From assembly GCF_002150805.1 (NCBI RefSeq), contig NZ_MTBA01000004.1, positions 1,100,095-1,164,094 of the forward strand: a stretch of DNA of 64,000 nt, read 5' to 3'. The stretch comes from Oceanospirillum sanctuarii. GTDB lineage: Bacteria; Pseudomonadota; Gammaproteobacteria; Pseudomonadales; Halomonadaceae. Positions 57,057 to 64,000 of the stretch are shown piece after piece. The notes beneath the pieces are model-generated. The model did not search any database, had not been told where the DNA came from, and saw only the letters and a program-made list of their open reading frames with translations. A program made the translations under genes and the position numbers. Each line of letters starts with the position of its first letter. Positions within the stretch are counted from its first letter, which is position 1.

Positions 57057-57420
57057 AAGCAACCACAGATTACTTTGGTTTATTTTTAACTGAGCAGTCG
57101 ATTTTCGAGCCGGCAATTCTAACACTGTGCATTTAAGTAACAAGGCTACAAAAGGGGTTTATTGATACAAAACGAGTAAAACCGACACGTTATGGCAAAA
57201 AACCGTTACAGCCCAATCGTTTTTCTGTCATCACAAATCAGGGGCAATGCCTTTTCTGGCAAGGGCTTCAGGCTGTTTTCAGGTAAGAAAATAAATCTGG
57301 CAAGCATCCCTCACTATTTATTGTTAGCATTGCCCTGCTTCAATTCTGGCGGAAGATAGAGGCTTGCTGATCGCCTCATCCTGAAACTCAGCTACATCAT
57401 TATCATCACAAGGAGGCTTT
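57057..57420. other. 364-bp divergent gap
   Basis: Region between the Sel1 and YdcZ-like genes. It contains a chance 55-codon frame from 57192 without a ribosome site. AAGGAGG lies directly before the YdcZ-like ATG. No terminator or operator recognised. Confidence 0.45.
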
Positions 57421-57864
57421 ATGCTTACATTCTGGATCGCGTTAGCCTTTGTCGCCGGAGCCTTTATGCCTCTTCAATCCGGCGTAAACAGCACGCTGGC
57501 ACTGCAAAGCTCAGGAGCTATCTGGGCCTCACTGATCTCTTTCGTTGTTGGCTCCGTTGCTCTCTTCGCTGTGGTACTGGTCGCCCGTCACCAATGGCCG
57601 GAAGTCTCCAGTCTGAAAACAGCGCCTTGGTGGGCCTGGACCGGTGGTCTTATGGGCGCATTATTTGTCGCAACATCTGCCTTTCTGGCTCCCCGTCTTG
57701 GCGCAGCAACCATGATTGCGCTGTTTGTTGCCGGACAACTGGCGATGTCCCTGATACTGGACCATTTCGGCTGGGCAACCTTTCCGGAACACAGTATCAA
57801 TCTCTGGCGGGTGATCGGCGTTCTGATGCTGTTTGGTGGCGTCCTGCTGATTCGCTTCAACTAA
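57421..57864 (+). CDS. YdcZ-type DMT transporter
   Basis: A 147-residue, five-helix membrane protein of the YdcZ/EamA_2 half-size drug/metabolite transporter group. The pattern FVAGAFMPLQSGVNSTLA, then WWAWTGGLMGALFVATSAF and GAATMIALFVAGQLAMSLI, is family-typical. Half-size members work as dimers. Strong AAGGAGG ribosome site. Substrate unknown. Confidence 0.85.
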   Translation: MLTFWIALAFVAGAFMPLQSGVNSTLALQSSGAIWASLISFVVGSVALFAVVLVARHQWPEVSSLKTAPWWAWTGGLMGALFVATSAFLAPRLGAATMIALFVAGQLAMSLILDHFGWATFPEHSINLWRVIGVLMLFGGVLLIRFN

Positions 57865-57907
57865 GCAGCTCAGATCACCAATACTCTGAAAGCTAAAAAT
57901 CAGAACC

Positions 57908-57937
57908 AGAAAAAGGGCGCTACAAGCGCCCTTTTTT
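57908..57937. terminator. Terminator between YdcZ-like and EamA genes
   Basis: AAAAAGGGCGC-N5-GCGCCCTTTTTT serves two convergent genes. Confidence 0.85.
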
Positions 57938-57960
57938 ATTTTCACAGAAGATCTGAACCA

Positions 57961-58869
57961 TCAGATTCGCTTGCGGGCAATCACAGTAGCCAGCCAGATC
58001 CCACCAAGAATCAGAAGAAAACCACTGAAATGGAAGCCTTGCAGAGGCTCACCCAGAAACAGGATCGCCATGGTGATGCCGAAAGCCGGTACCAGATGAA
58101 TAAACTGGCCAGCACGGGCTGCGCCCAATTCAGCAATCGCTTTATTCCAGAACAGATAAGACAAAATCGACGGGAAGATCCCCACGTATAACACACTGCC
58201 TACTGAGATCAGATTAAAGGGCATCCCTCTGCCGGAGAAAGTTTCATACAGGTAGAAAGGAAACAGCACGATAACCCCCACCAGAACGGTCAGGGCAAAG
58301 AAGCCAAAGGGACTTAAACCTTCAGGCCGTAAGCGCAGCAAGCTGGAATAGATCGCCCAACAGAGCACTGCCAGCAAGATCCAGGCAGTTCCGACGTTCA
58401 GAAAGTCCATGCCCATAATTGCTGAAGGACTGCCTTCGGTCACCACCACCACAACCCCAAACAGAGAAACCAGCATTCCCGCGCCCTGAAGCAGGGTGAC
58501 TTTCTCTTTAAAGAACAGCCAGCTGATAATCAGGATCAGAACCGGACAGGCCGACTGCAAGAGAATACTGTTACTAGCTGGAGCAGTTTGCAGCCCCAGA
58601 TAGATCATGGTGTTAAAGCAGGCAACACTGAAAACCGACAGTACCAACAGAATAAACCAGTGCTCCCGAATCACCTGTCGGGACGCTTTCCAGTGTGGAA
58701 TCGCAAAAGGCAGGATAATGACAAGCGCCGTCAGCCAGCGCCAGAAACTCAACCCGAGTGGCGGCACATCAAGATGTACGGCACGGCCAAGAACAAAGTT
58801 ACCGGCCCAGAAGAGTGTCGTCAGAACCAGCAACCCGTACGGGGAGATATTTAATACGCGCTGAAACAT
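57961..58869 (-). CDS. EamA-family DMT transporter
   Basis: A 302-residue, ten-helix carrier with two EamA repeats. The first is TTLFWAGNFVLGRAVH...PPLGLSFWRW; the second starts around AWILLAVLCWAIYSSLLRL and runs to VGSVLYVGIFPSILSYLFW. Family members export amino acids, purines or related metabolites. It has its own start after a 140-bp gap from the Amt-MCP gene, which lies upstream on the same strand. Confidence 0.9.
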   Translation of the reverse strand: MFQRVLNISPYGLLVLTTLFWAGNFVLGRAVHLDVPPLGLSFWRWLTALVIILPFAIPHWKASRQVIREHWFILLVLSVFSVACFNTMIYLGLQTAPASNSILLQSACPVLILIISWLFFKEKVTLLQGAGMLVSLFGVVVVVTEGSPSAIMGMDFLNVGTAWILLAVLCWAIYSSLLRLRPEGLSPFGFFALTVLVGVIVLFPFYLYETFSGRGMPFNLISVGSVLYVGIFPSILSYLFWNKAIAELGAARAGQFIHLVPAFGITMAILFLGEPLQGFHFSGFLLILGGIWLATVIARKRI

Positions 58870-59010
58870 TGTCGATCCCTTATATTAAATCAGCTCCCGA
58901 TGGTAACTGATCATAAGGGCTGCGCCTATGGAGTGAATTAATCACGGCTCTGCATCATCAGCCCCTCCCTCCTCAGATGCAGAACCGTGTAACCCTGACC
59001 CGTTTCAAAA

Positions 59011-61215
59011 TTAGTGGACGACGGAAGAATCCCTCACCGAATAGGCTGACACAGAAGACTGTAGTCGTGAGGCCAGCTGCTCAATATTGTGGCCTAACCC
59101 GTTCAGGGTATGCGCCTCACTGGCGGTCTGACGCACCACATCATCGATGCGACGGATATTGGCATCCACCTCAAGGGCGATCTGAGATTGCTGCTCTGCA
59201 ACCGTAGCGATCTCAACACTACTGCTGTTAATCGCATGCACCATGGTATTGATCGCTTCAAAGGCATCACCGGAGCGGGTCACCGTACCAACACTGGTAT
59301 CTGCCAGCTCGTGACCACCACGAACCAGAGTGACAGCATTCTGAACACGGTTTTGCAGCTCTGTAATGGTCTCCTGAATGTTTCGGGTATACCCTTGGGT
59401 CTGCTGAGACAGGGCACGTACTTCATCGGCGACGACTGCAAATCCGCGCCCTGCTTCACCTGCCCGTGCAGCCTCAATCGCGGCATTCAAAGCCAGCAGA
59501 TTCGTTTGCTCAGCAACCCCTTCAATGGTTTCCAGAATCTGAGTAATGGCACCGGCCTGAGACTGAACCTGCTCGGTGACGTCATAGACTGAGGCAATTC
59601 GTTCCGCAAGGGCATGAATATCCCGGACACTGGCTTTCACCAGATCATGACCATTACTGGACTGAACGGTGGCTTCCTCCGTTTGCAGAGAGGTCTCTTT
59701 AACACTGGCTGCCAACTGTTTCACCGCCGCAGATAGCTGGGTAATTGCCGTCGTGATCTGCAGGCTCTGTTCCTGCTGGTGCGAAACCCCGGCCTCAAGC
59801 TCATCACTGGCTTTAGCCATCTCCTGTGCATAATCATTTAGTTGACTGGAGGCGACTTTAATATCGCCAATAGCCCGCTCATAGCTATCCAGAAATAGGT
59901 TAAAGATGACACCGAGTCTCTCAAACTCACTGCCACGTTCAACAGCTACTCGGCGGGTCAGATCACCATCTTTGATAATGAACTGCATCGCTTCCTGCAT
60001 ATCCAGCAGCGCAGAACTGGCGCCGTGCTCACTGACATTCAGGCCGCGCTCTTCATCCTCTGGTGGTACGCGTAACGCACCAAACGCTTTTAACAAGGCA
60101 AAGGCCAGATAACCCAACCCAAAGCCCCAGACAAAAACCGCGAATACGCCTGTCAGCTGAACCATCAGCTGATCCATCACGCTACCGTTCACCAGCGCCG
60201 CTTCGTCAGCAAAAAAGACCAACAGAATGGTACCCAACGCGCCGCAAACACCGTGCGCTGCCACCACGTTTACCGGATCATCAACCCGCAGGATGTGCAG
60301 GATTACCCACTCAGCGAAATAAAGTACAGCTCCGGCAACAAAACCGATAACCACAGCACCTGCTGGCTCAACAACAGCACAGCCTGCCGTAATCGCAACC
60401 AGGCCACCCACGACACCATTGAGGAGTTTTTCGACATTAACTTCCCGGCGCTCGTGCATCGCCATGGAAATAAAGAAACAACTCAGACCCGCGGCACCTG
60501 CCGACAGCATGGTATTGGCGATAATCTTGGCGATACTGGCATCACCAGTCAGCGTACTGCCGCCGTTAAAACCAAACCAACCGAACCAGAGAATCAGCAC
60601 ACCAACTACAGCCAGTACGAGACTGTGTCCCTGAATTTTGGTGATCTTCTTATCCTTACCAAAAACCCCTAAGCGAGGCCCGACAACAATGGCACCGGCC
60701 AATCCAACCCAGGCTCCGAGTGAGTGAACAACGGTTGAACCTGCAAAATCAATCATGCCCTGCTGTGCCAACCAGCCATCACTGTTCCAGATCCAATGAC
60801 CGGATACCGGATAGATAACACAAGTTGTGAAAACTGCGACAAGAACGTATGCCAGAAATTTGGTTCGCTCTGCTACCGCACCAGAAACAATTGTCGCTGC
60901 GGTACCTGCAAAAGTTGCCTGAAAGGCAAAGGATGCAAAATCACTGGCTTCTGTCATACCTGACAGACCAAAGCCACTTGTTCCCCAAAATCCCCCTGAG
61001 CTGACACCAAACATGATGGCATAGCCCACTGCCCAGAACGTCAGTACGGAGATTATAAAATCCGTTATATTTTTAATGGCAACATTGATGCTGTTTTTAG
61101 CTTGCGTCAGCCCTGACTCCAGCGCAGTAAATCCTGCCTGCATAAACATAACCAATGCAGCGCACACCATGATCCAGACCAGATCCAGATTGCCTTGCAC
61201 ACTTGCTGCATCCAT
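59011..61215 (-). CDS. Ammonium transporter fused to chemoreceptor signalling domain (Amt-MCP)
   Basis: A 734-residue fusion. Residues 1-385 are an Amt/Rh channel with the functional residues in place: F102 (TFAG), W148, D156, the twin histidines H164 and H321, and FGFNGGS. The AmtB-type C-terminal tail ([16 protein letters not shown], about 384-398) then runs into a HAMP-like linker ([19 protein letters not shown]). The MCP signalling hairpin of about 455-734 has the tip [20 protein letters not shown]. No glnK gene adjoins, unlike glnK-amtB operons. It is predicted to sense ammonium through the transport fold and signal to CheA; whether it also conducts is open. The ATG at 61215 has GGGGTG upstream; a GTG three codons earlier is possible. 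Confidence 0.92.
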   Translation of the reverse strand: MDAASVQGNLDLVWIMVCAALVMFMQAGFTALESGLTQAKNSINVAIKNITDFIISVLTFWAVGYAIMFGVSSGGFWGTSGFGLSGMTEASDFASFAFQATFAGTAATIVSGAVAERTKFLAYVLVAVFTTCVIYPVSGHWIWNSDGWLAQQGMIDFAGSTVVHSLGAWVGLAGAIVVGPRLGVFGKDKKITKIQGHSLVLAVVGVLILWFGWFGFNGGSTLTGDASIAKIIANTMLSAGAAGLSCFFISMAMHERREVNVEKLLNGVVGGLVAITAGCAVVEPAGAVVIGFVAGAVLYFAEWVILHILRVDDPVNVVAAHGVCGALGTILLVFFADEAALVNGSVMDQLMVQLTGVFAVFVWGFGLGYLAFALLKAFGALRVPPEDEERGLNVSEHGASSALLDMQEAMQFIIKDGDLTRRVAVERGSEFERLGVIFNLFLDSYERAIGDIKVASSQLNDYAQEMAKASDELEAGVSHQQEQSLQITTAITQLSAAVKQLAASVKETSLQTEEATVQSSNGHDLVKASVRDIHALAERIASVYDVTEQVQSQAGAITQILETIEGVAEQTNLLALNAAIEAARAGEAGRGFAVVADEVRALSQQTQGYTRNIQETITELQNRVQNAVTLVRGGHELADTSVGTVTRSGDAFEAINTMVHAINSSSVEIATVAEQQSQIALEVDANIRRIDDVVRQTASEAHTLNGLGHNIEQLASRLQSSVSAYSVRDSSVVH

Positions 61216-61267
61216 AAAACACACCCCACATGTGATATTTCACTTTTCTTTTATATACCCATGCCAG

Positions 61268-61285
61268 AGCAAGAGGTGTGCCCAA
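61268..61285 (-). promoter_or_regulatory. Sigma-54 promoter of Amt-MCP
   Basis: The minus strand reads TTGGGCAC, five bases (ACCTC), then TTGCT. GG and GC have the exact ten-base spacing of -24/-12, and only two consensus positions differ. Transcription would start near 61257, about 42 bases before the ATG. Confidence 0.75.
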
Positions 61286-61376
61286 TACTGAAACAGAAAA
61301 AATCACTGCATCGCAGCAATCAAACTAAACATTGAACCCAACCAAACATAAACAGACAGTTAAAACCCCTCTTCAT

Positions 61377-61397
61377 TGCGCACTATTTTTGGGCGCA
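61377..61397. promoter_or_regulatory. NtrC-like activator site
   Basis: TGCGC-N11-GCGCA surrounds ACTATTTTTGG. It resembles the NtrC consensus TGCACTATTTTGGTGCA with a one-base insertion and changes in the outer bases. A further TGCACCA half-site lies at about 61409. The site is 93-113 bp upstream of the -24 element, the usual enhancer distance. Confidence 0.5.
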
Positions 61398-61517
61398 CCA
61401 CGAATCAATGCACCATCACAGACCAGTAATCCCAAGGGTTTTAGTCTGGTTTTTTTCTGCACCATCGGATAGGGTAAGCTCTGCATTTGTTTAGGATTTC
61501 AGCCTCAGGTAGCGCCC

Positions 61518-62294
61518 ATGAAACTTGTTATTTCTCCAGCGAAAACACTCGACTTTGAATCTGCTCCAGTTACTCAAACCTATAGCGATCCATCATTTCT
61601 GGAAAACAGCCAACTGTTAGTCGATGAACTGAAGGAACTGTCTCAGGCTGATGTCGCAACGCTGATGAAACTGAGTGACAAACTGGCGGCTCTCAATGTT
61701 GCCCGCTTTGGCAGCTGGGAAACACCTTTCACACCGGACAATGCCAAGCAGGCGATCCTGGCTTTTAAAGGTGATGTCTATACCGGGCTTGATGCTGAGA
61801 GTTTCTCAGAAGAGGACTTCAGCTTTGCACAGAACCATCTGAGAATCCTGTCCGGCCTTTATGGCCTGCTGAAACCTCTGGATCTTATTCAGCCGTATCG
61901 ACTGGAGATGGGAACCAAATTCACTAATAGCCGTGGCAAGAATCTGTACGAATTCTGGGATATGCAACTGACCGATGCTCTGAACAATGAGTTTGCAGAA
62001 GAGAAGGAGCCGGTACTTATCAACCTGGCTTCTAATGAATACTTCAAAGCGGTTAAAACCAAGAACCTGCAGGCAGAGATCATTACCCCTGTCTTTAAAG
62101 ACTGGAAAAACGGTCAATATAAGATGATCAGTTTCTACGCTAAAAAGGCACGAGGCCTGATGGCGGCTTATATTATTCAGAATCAACTGAGTGATCCTGA
62201 ACAGCTGAAGAACTTTGATACCGAAGGCTATTACTTCAACGAAGAACAGAGTAAGGGTAACGAGTGGGTATTCCTGAGAGATCATGACGAATAA
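61518..62294 (+). CDS. yaaA: Peroxide stress protein YaaA
   Basis: YaaA (258 residues, same length as in E. coli) limits free iron and DNA damage during peroxide stress. The family motifs are clear: [15 protein letters not shown] at the start, then [26 protein letters not shown] and [10 protein letters not shown]. Divergent from the Amt-MCP gene, with a 302-bp shared control region. I see no OxyR site that I would defend. Confidence 0.96.
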   Translation: MKLVISPAKTLDFESAPVTQTYSDPSFLENSQLLVDELKELSQADVATLMKLSDKLAALNVARFGSWETPFTPDNAKQAILAFKGDVYTGLDAESFSEEDFSFAQNHLRILSGLYGLLKPLDLIQPYRLEMGTKFTNSRGKNLYEFWDMQLTDALNNEFAEEKEPVLINLASNEYFKAVKTKNLQAEIITPVFKDWKNGQYKMISFYAKKARGLMAAYIIQNQLSDPEQLKNFDTEGYYFNEEQSKGNEWVFLRDHDE

Positions 62295-62311
62295 GCTCAG
62301 GAGACGAAAAC

Positions 62312-62341
62312 GAAAAAGGCCGCATAACGCGGCCTTTTTTA
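62312..62341. terminator. Terminator between yaaA and the Tim44-like gene
   Basis: AAAAAGGCCGC-N5-GCGGCCTTTTTT, a bidirectional hairpin for two convergent genes. Confidence 0.85.
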
Positions 62342-62357
62342 CCTTGAGGAAAGCCTC

Positions 62358-63197
62358 TTAGTGTTGCTGGATACCTTGCAGATACCAGTTAGCATTTTCC
62401 TGACGCATATCGCGAACCAGGTGCCAGGTCTCAGTAAAGTCCGTCGGCAGAGAACTGTTCTCACGGATCTGACCGGAGAAAACAACACTCGCTTCCGCCA
62501 GAGAACCCTGCTGGCTAATACCGCCCAGACGGGCTTCAAGGTTAACCACTTCAGTATTTGGTTCTTCAGTCTGAGCCTTACGTTCCTGAGACAGCAGGTT
62601 GTACAGCTCAGGAGTTACGAAGTCCTGAATCTCAGCCAGATCATTGTTGTCCCAGGCTTTTTGCAGGTGAACAAAGTGACCTTTTGCACGCTCAACAAAG
62701 CCTGCAGCATCAAACCAATCAGGCACCGACTGTTGCGCGACAACACCACCGCCCATCAGATTGGTATCAAAGCTACGCTCCTGATTCTGAGCAAAAGCTT
62801 CTTTCTGATAGCCCATATTAGGCGCTGAAGCCGCTGCAGTTTGTCGCTTTCTGGCCATCAGCTTAAAGATGATAAAGACAACCAATGCGATCAGAATGAA
62901 GTCGAACATCTGGAAGCCTTCGAAACCATCGCCGAAGAACATAGCCGCCAGAAGACCACCCGCTGCCAAACCTGCCAGAGGGCCAAGGAAGCCCATCTTG
63001 CTACTACGCGCACCAGTAGAAGTTGCGGTATTCGTTTTAGACGGTTGAGTGTAATTACTGCTGGTTGATGATGTTGTCGTACTCTTAGAGTAAGTCCCCA
63101 TCGACTTGCCACCACCCAGACGCTTTGCTTCTGCCTGATCCAGACCTGTGCCAAGAACCACGAAGAAGGCAAAAAACCATACTGCTATACGCTGCAT
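62358..63197 (-). CDS. Tim44-like domain membrane protein
   Basis: A 279-residue protein with an N-terminal signal sequence or anchor (VWFFAFFVVLGTGLDQAEA). A Ser/Thr/Asn-rich linker follows with the K-R-L-G-G-G-K-S motif seen in bacterial Tim44-like proteins. A Gly-rich helix pair comes next (LAGLAAGGLLAAMFFGDGF, FILIALVVFIIFKLM), then a C-terminal Tim44-like domain (WDNNDLAEIQDFVTPELYNLL). The domain often binds membranes or proteins; the bacterial role is not settled. I chose the ATG at 63197, with AGGTAAC upstream, over an earlier in-frame start at 63272. Confidence 0.85.
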   Translation of the reverse strand: MQRIAVWFFAFFVVLGTGLDQAEAKRLGGGKSMGTYSKSTTTSSTSSNYTQPSKTNTATSTGARSSKMGFLGPLAGLAAGGLLAAMFFGDGFEGFQMFDFILIALVVFIIFKLMARKRQTAAASAPNMGYQKEAFAQNQERSFDTNLMGGGVVAQQSVPDWFDAAGFVERAKGHFVHLQKAWDNNDLAEIQDFVTPELYNLLSQERKAQTEEPNTEVVNLEARLGGISQQGSLAEASVVFSGQIRENSSLPTDFTETWHLVRDMRQENANWYLQGIQQH

Positions 63198-63296
63198 AAA
63201 GTTACCTGTTAGTTTACTTATTATCTCGTTATGCTTGAGTAAATGGGGGCGCAGGACGCGCATTCCAACCATAACAACAACGATTAAGGAGTTGTC

Positions 63297-63842
63297 ATGC
63301 TCATCAACCCTACTAACTCAGCACTCTTAGTCATCGATATTCAGGAAAAGTTGCTTCCTGCTCTTCATAACGCTGAACAATTGATGGCCAACAGCCAATG
63401 GCTGATTGAAGTAGCCGACAAACTATCCATCCCAACTGTCGTAACGGAGCAGTATCCACAAGGCCTAGGACATACCAGCACAACACTAAAACCCTTCCTC
63501 TCATCAGCTGTTTTTCTGGAGAAAGAGCACTTCTCCGCTGCGGAAGAAGCCCATATCCTGAAAGCCGTTAATCAGCTGGATAAAGAACAACTTATTCTGA
63601 TCGGCGCTGAAAGCCATGTTTGCCTGCTGCAAACAGCGATTGGCTTTTCTGAACAGGGCTATGACGTATATGTAGTGACGGACGCTATCGCATCCCGCAA
63701 AGAATCTGACTACAACACCGCTCTGCTTCGCATGCAGCAAAACGGTATTCAGTTAGTCAGTAAAGAGATGGTTGCCTTTGAGTGGTTGCATAAGTGTAAT
63801 ACCGAGAAATTCCGCGAGATCAGCAAAGGTTATTTACGTTAA
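63297..63842 (+). CDS. Isochorismatase-family cysteine hydrolase
   Basis: A 181-residue YcaC-like hydrolase. The family triad is visible: Asp in ALLVIDIQEKL (about D14), Lys in FLEKEHFSA and the nucleophile Cys in ESHVCLLQTA (about C108). It has only the core domain. Substrates of such proteins range from isochorismate to amides and N-carbamoyl compounds and cannot be told here. AAGGAG lies six bases before the ATG. It is the last gene before the rRNA operon end. Confidence 0.88.
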   Translation: MLINPTNSALLVIDIQEKLLPALHNAEQLMANSQWLIEVADKLSIPTVVTEQYPQGLGHTSTTLKPFLSSAVFLEKEHFSAAEEAHILKAVNQLDKEQLILIGAESHVCLLQTAIGFSEQGYDVYVVTDAIASRKESDYNTALLRMQQNGIQLVSKEMVAFEWLHKCNTEKFREISKGYLR

Positions 63843-63932
63843 ACGCTTTCTCTTCATATCCCTTTGTAAAACAAACCAATCTGCTCTGCTATCCACTTTT
63901 TGCTTTTACGCCTAAGCCTTTCTTTCAGGCAT

Positions 63933-63961
63933 AAAAAAAACCCCGTCTCATTGAGACGGGG
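63933..63961 (-). terminator. Terminator of the rRNA operon
   Basis: CCCCGTCTC-ATT-GAGACGGGG is followed on the minus strand by eight T residues, about 14 bp after the 5S 3' end. It can also end the convergent isochorismatase gene on the plus strand. Confidence 0.88.
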
Positions 63962-63974
63962 TTTTCGTATTAGG

Positions 63975-64000
63975 CGCTTGACGATGTCCTACTCTCACAT
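63975..64000 (-). rRNA. rrf: 5S rRNA, 3' end (partial)
   Basis: Read on the minus strand the last bases are ATGTGAGAGTAGGACATCGT, then CAAGC. This matches the conserved 3' end of gammaproteobacterial 5S rRNA (the helix I and loop E strand). The rest of the gene, and presumably 23S and 16S, lies beyond the right edge. The exact 3' end is uncertain by one or two bases. Confidence 0.9.

Noticed and set aside
57192..57359. A 55-codon frame starting MAKNRYSPIVF
   Set aside because: No ribosome site, no membrane or motif pattern, and atypical composition; probably chance.
61518..61560. Possible OxyR control of yaaA
   Set aside because: No upstream sequence fits the OxyR spacing pattern well enough.

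Overview
The window looks like a chromosomal segment of a marine gammaproteobacterium, most likely in the Oceanospirillales near Neptunomonas, Amphritea or Marinobacterium; this placement is inference. Supporting signs are a DctP/DctQ TRAP transporter, the yrfG-hslR-hslO-pckA order shared with enterics, a long NrdA with two ATP-cone regions and a long NrdB of Pseudomonas type, Rsd/AlgQ, MetR, PBP1C with alpha-2-macroglobulin, and six chemoreceptor genes in 64 kb. I see no prophage, insertion sequence, CRISPR array or tRNA. The right edge runs into the 3' end of a 5S rRNA gene on the minus strand.

Layout. 1-2 kb: TRAP transporter genes on the minus strand, with a sigma-54-type promoter, two DctD-like inverted repeats and a terminator-like hairpin in the leader. 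2-11 kb: yrfG, hslR, hslO, pckA (with a HexR-type operator upstream), tex (with a LexA-like box upstream) and gshA. 11-17 kb: a FliL-like protein, dsbB, rsd overlapping a WD40-like lipoprotein, ferritin with a Fur box and a small four-cysteine protein upstream, a diguanylate cyclase and metR. 17-26 kb: an RstAB-like two-component pair, then nrdA and nrdB behind tandem NrdR-type boxes, then a nucleoside deaminase. 26-34 kb: a Cache chemoreceptor, two poorly known proteins, malY/patB, a chemoreceptor with an NrtS-like membrane module, and trmH. 34-42 kb: PBP1C and a 1661-residue alpha-2-macroglobulin. 42-50 kb: three more chemoreceptors and an MFS carrier. 50-58 kb: two MDR oxidoreductases and small housekeeping or unknown genes, including a 37-residue membrane protein. 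58-64 kb: an EamA carrier, an ammonium-transporter/chemoreceptor fusion behind a sigma-54 promoter, yaaA, a Tim44-like protein, an isochorismatase-family hydrolase and the rRNA end.

The most unusual content is a pair of chemoreceptors whose input modules are nitrogen transporters rather than periplasmic ligand-binding domains: NrtS-MCP (31623-32720, nitrate/nitrite type) and Amt-MCP (59011-61215, ammonium). The Amt-MCP gene also has a sigma-54 promoter and an NtrC-like upstream site, so nitrogen limitation may switch on the receptor that senses ammonium. Together they suggest chemotaxis toward inorganic nitrogen sensed through transporter folds.
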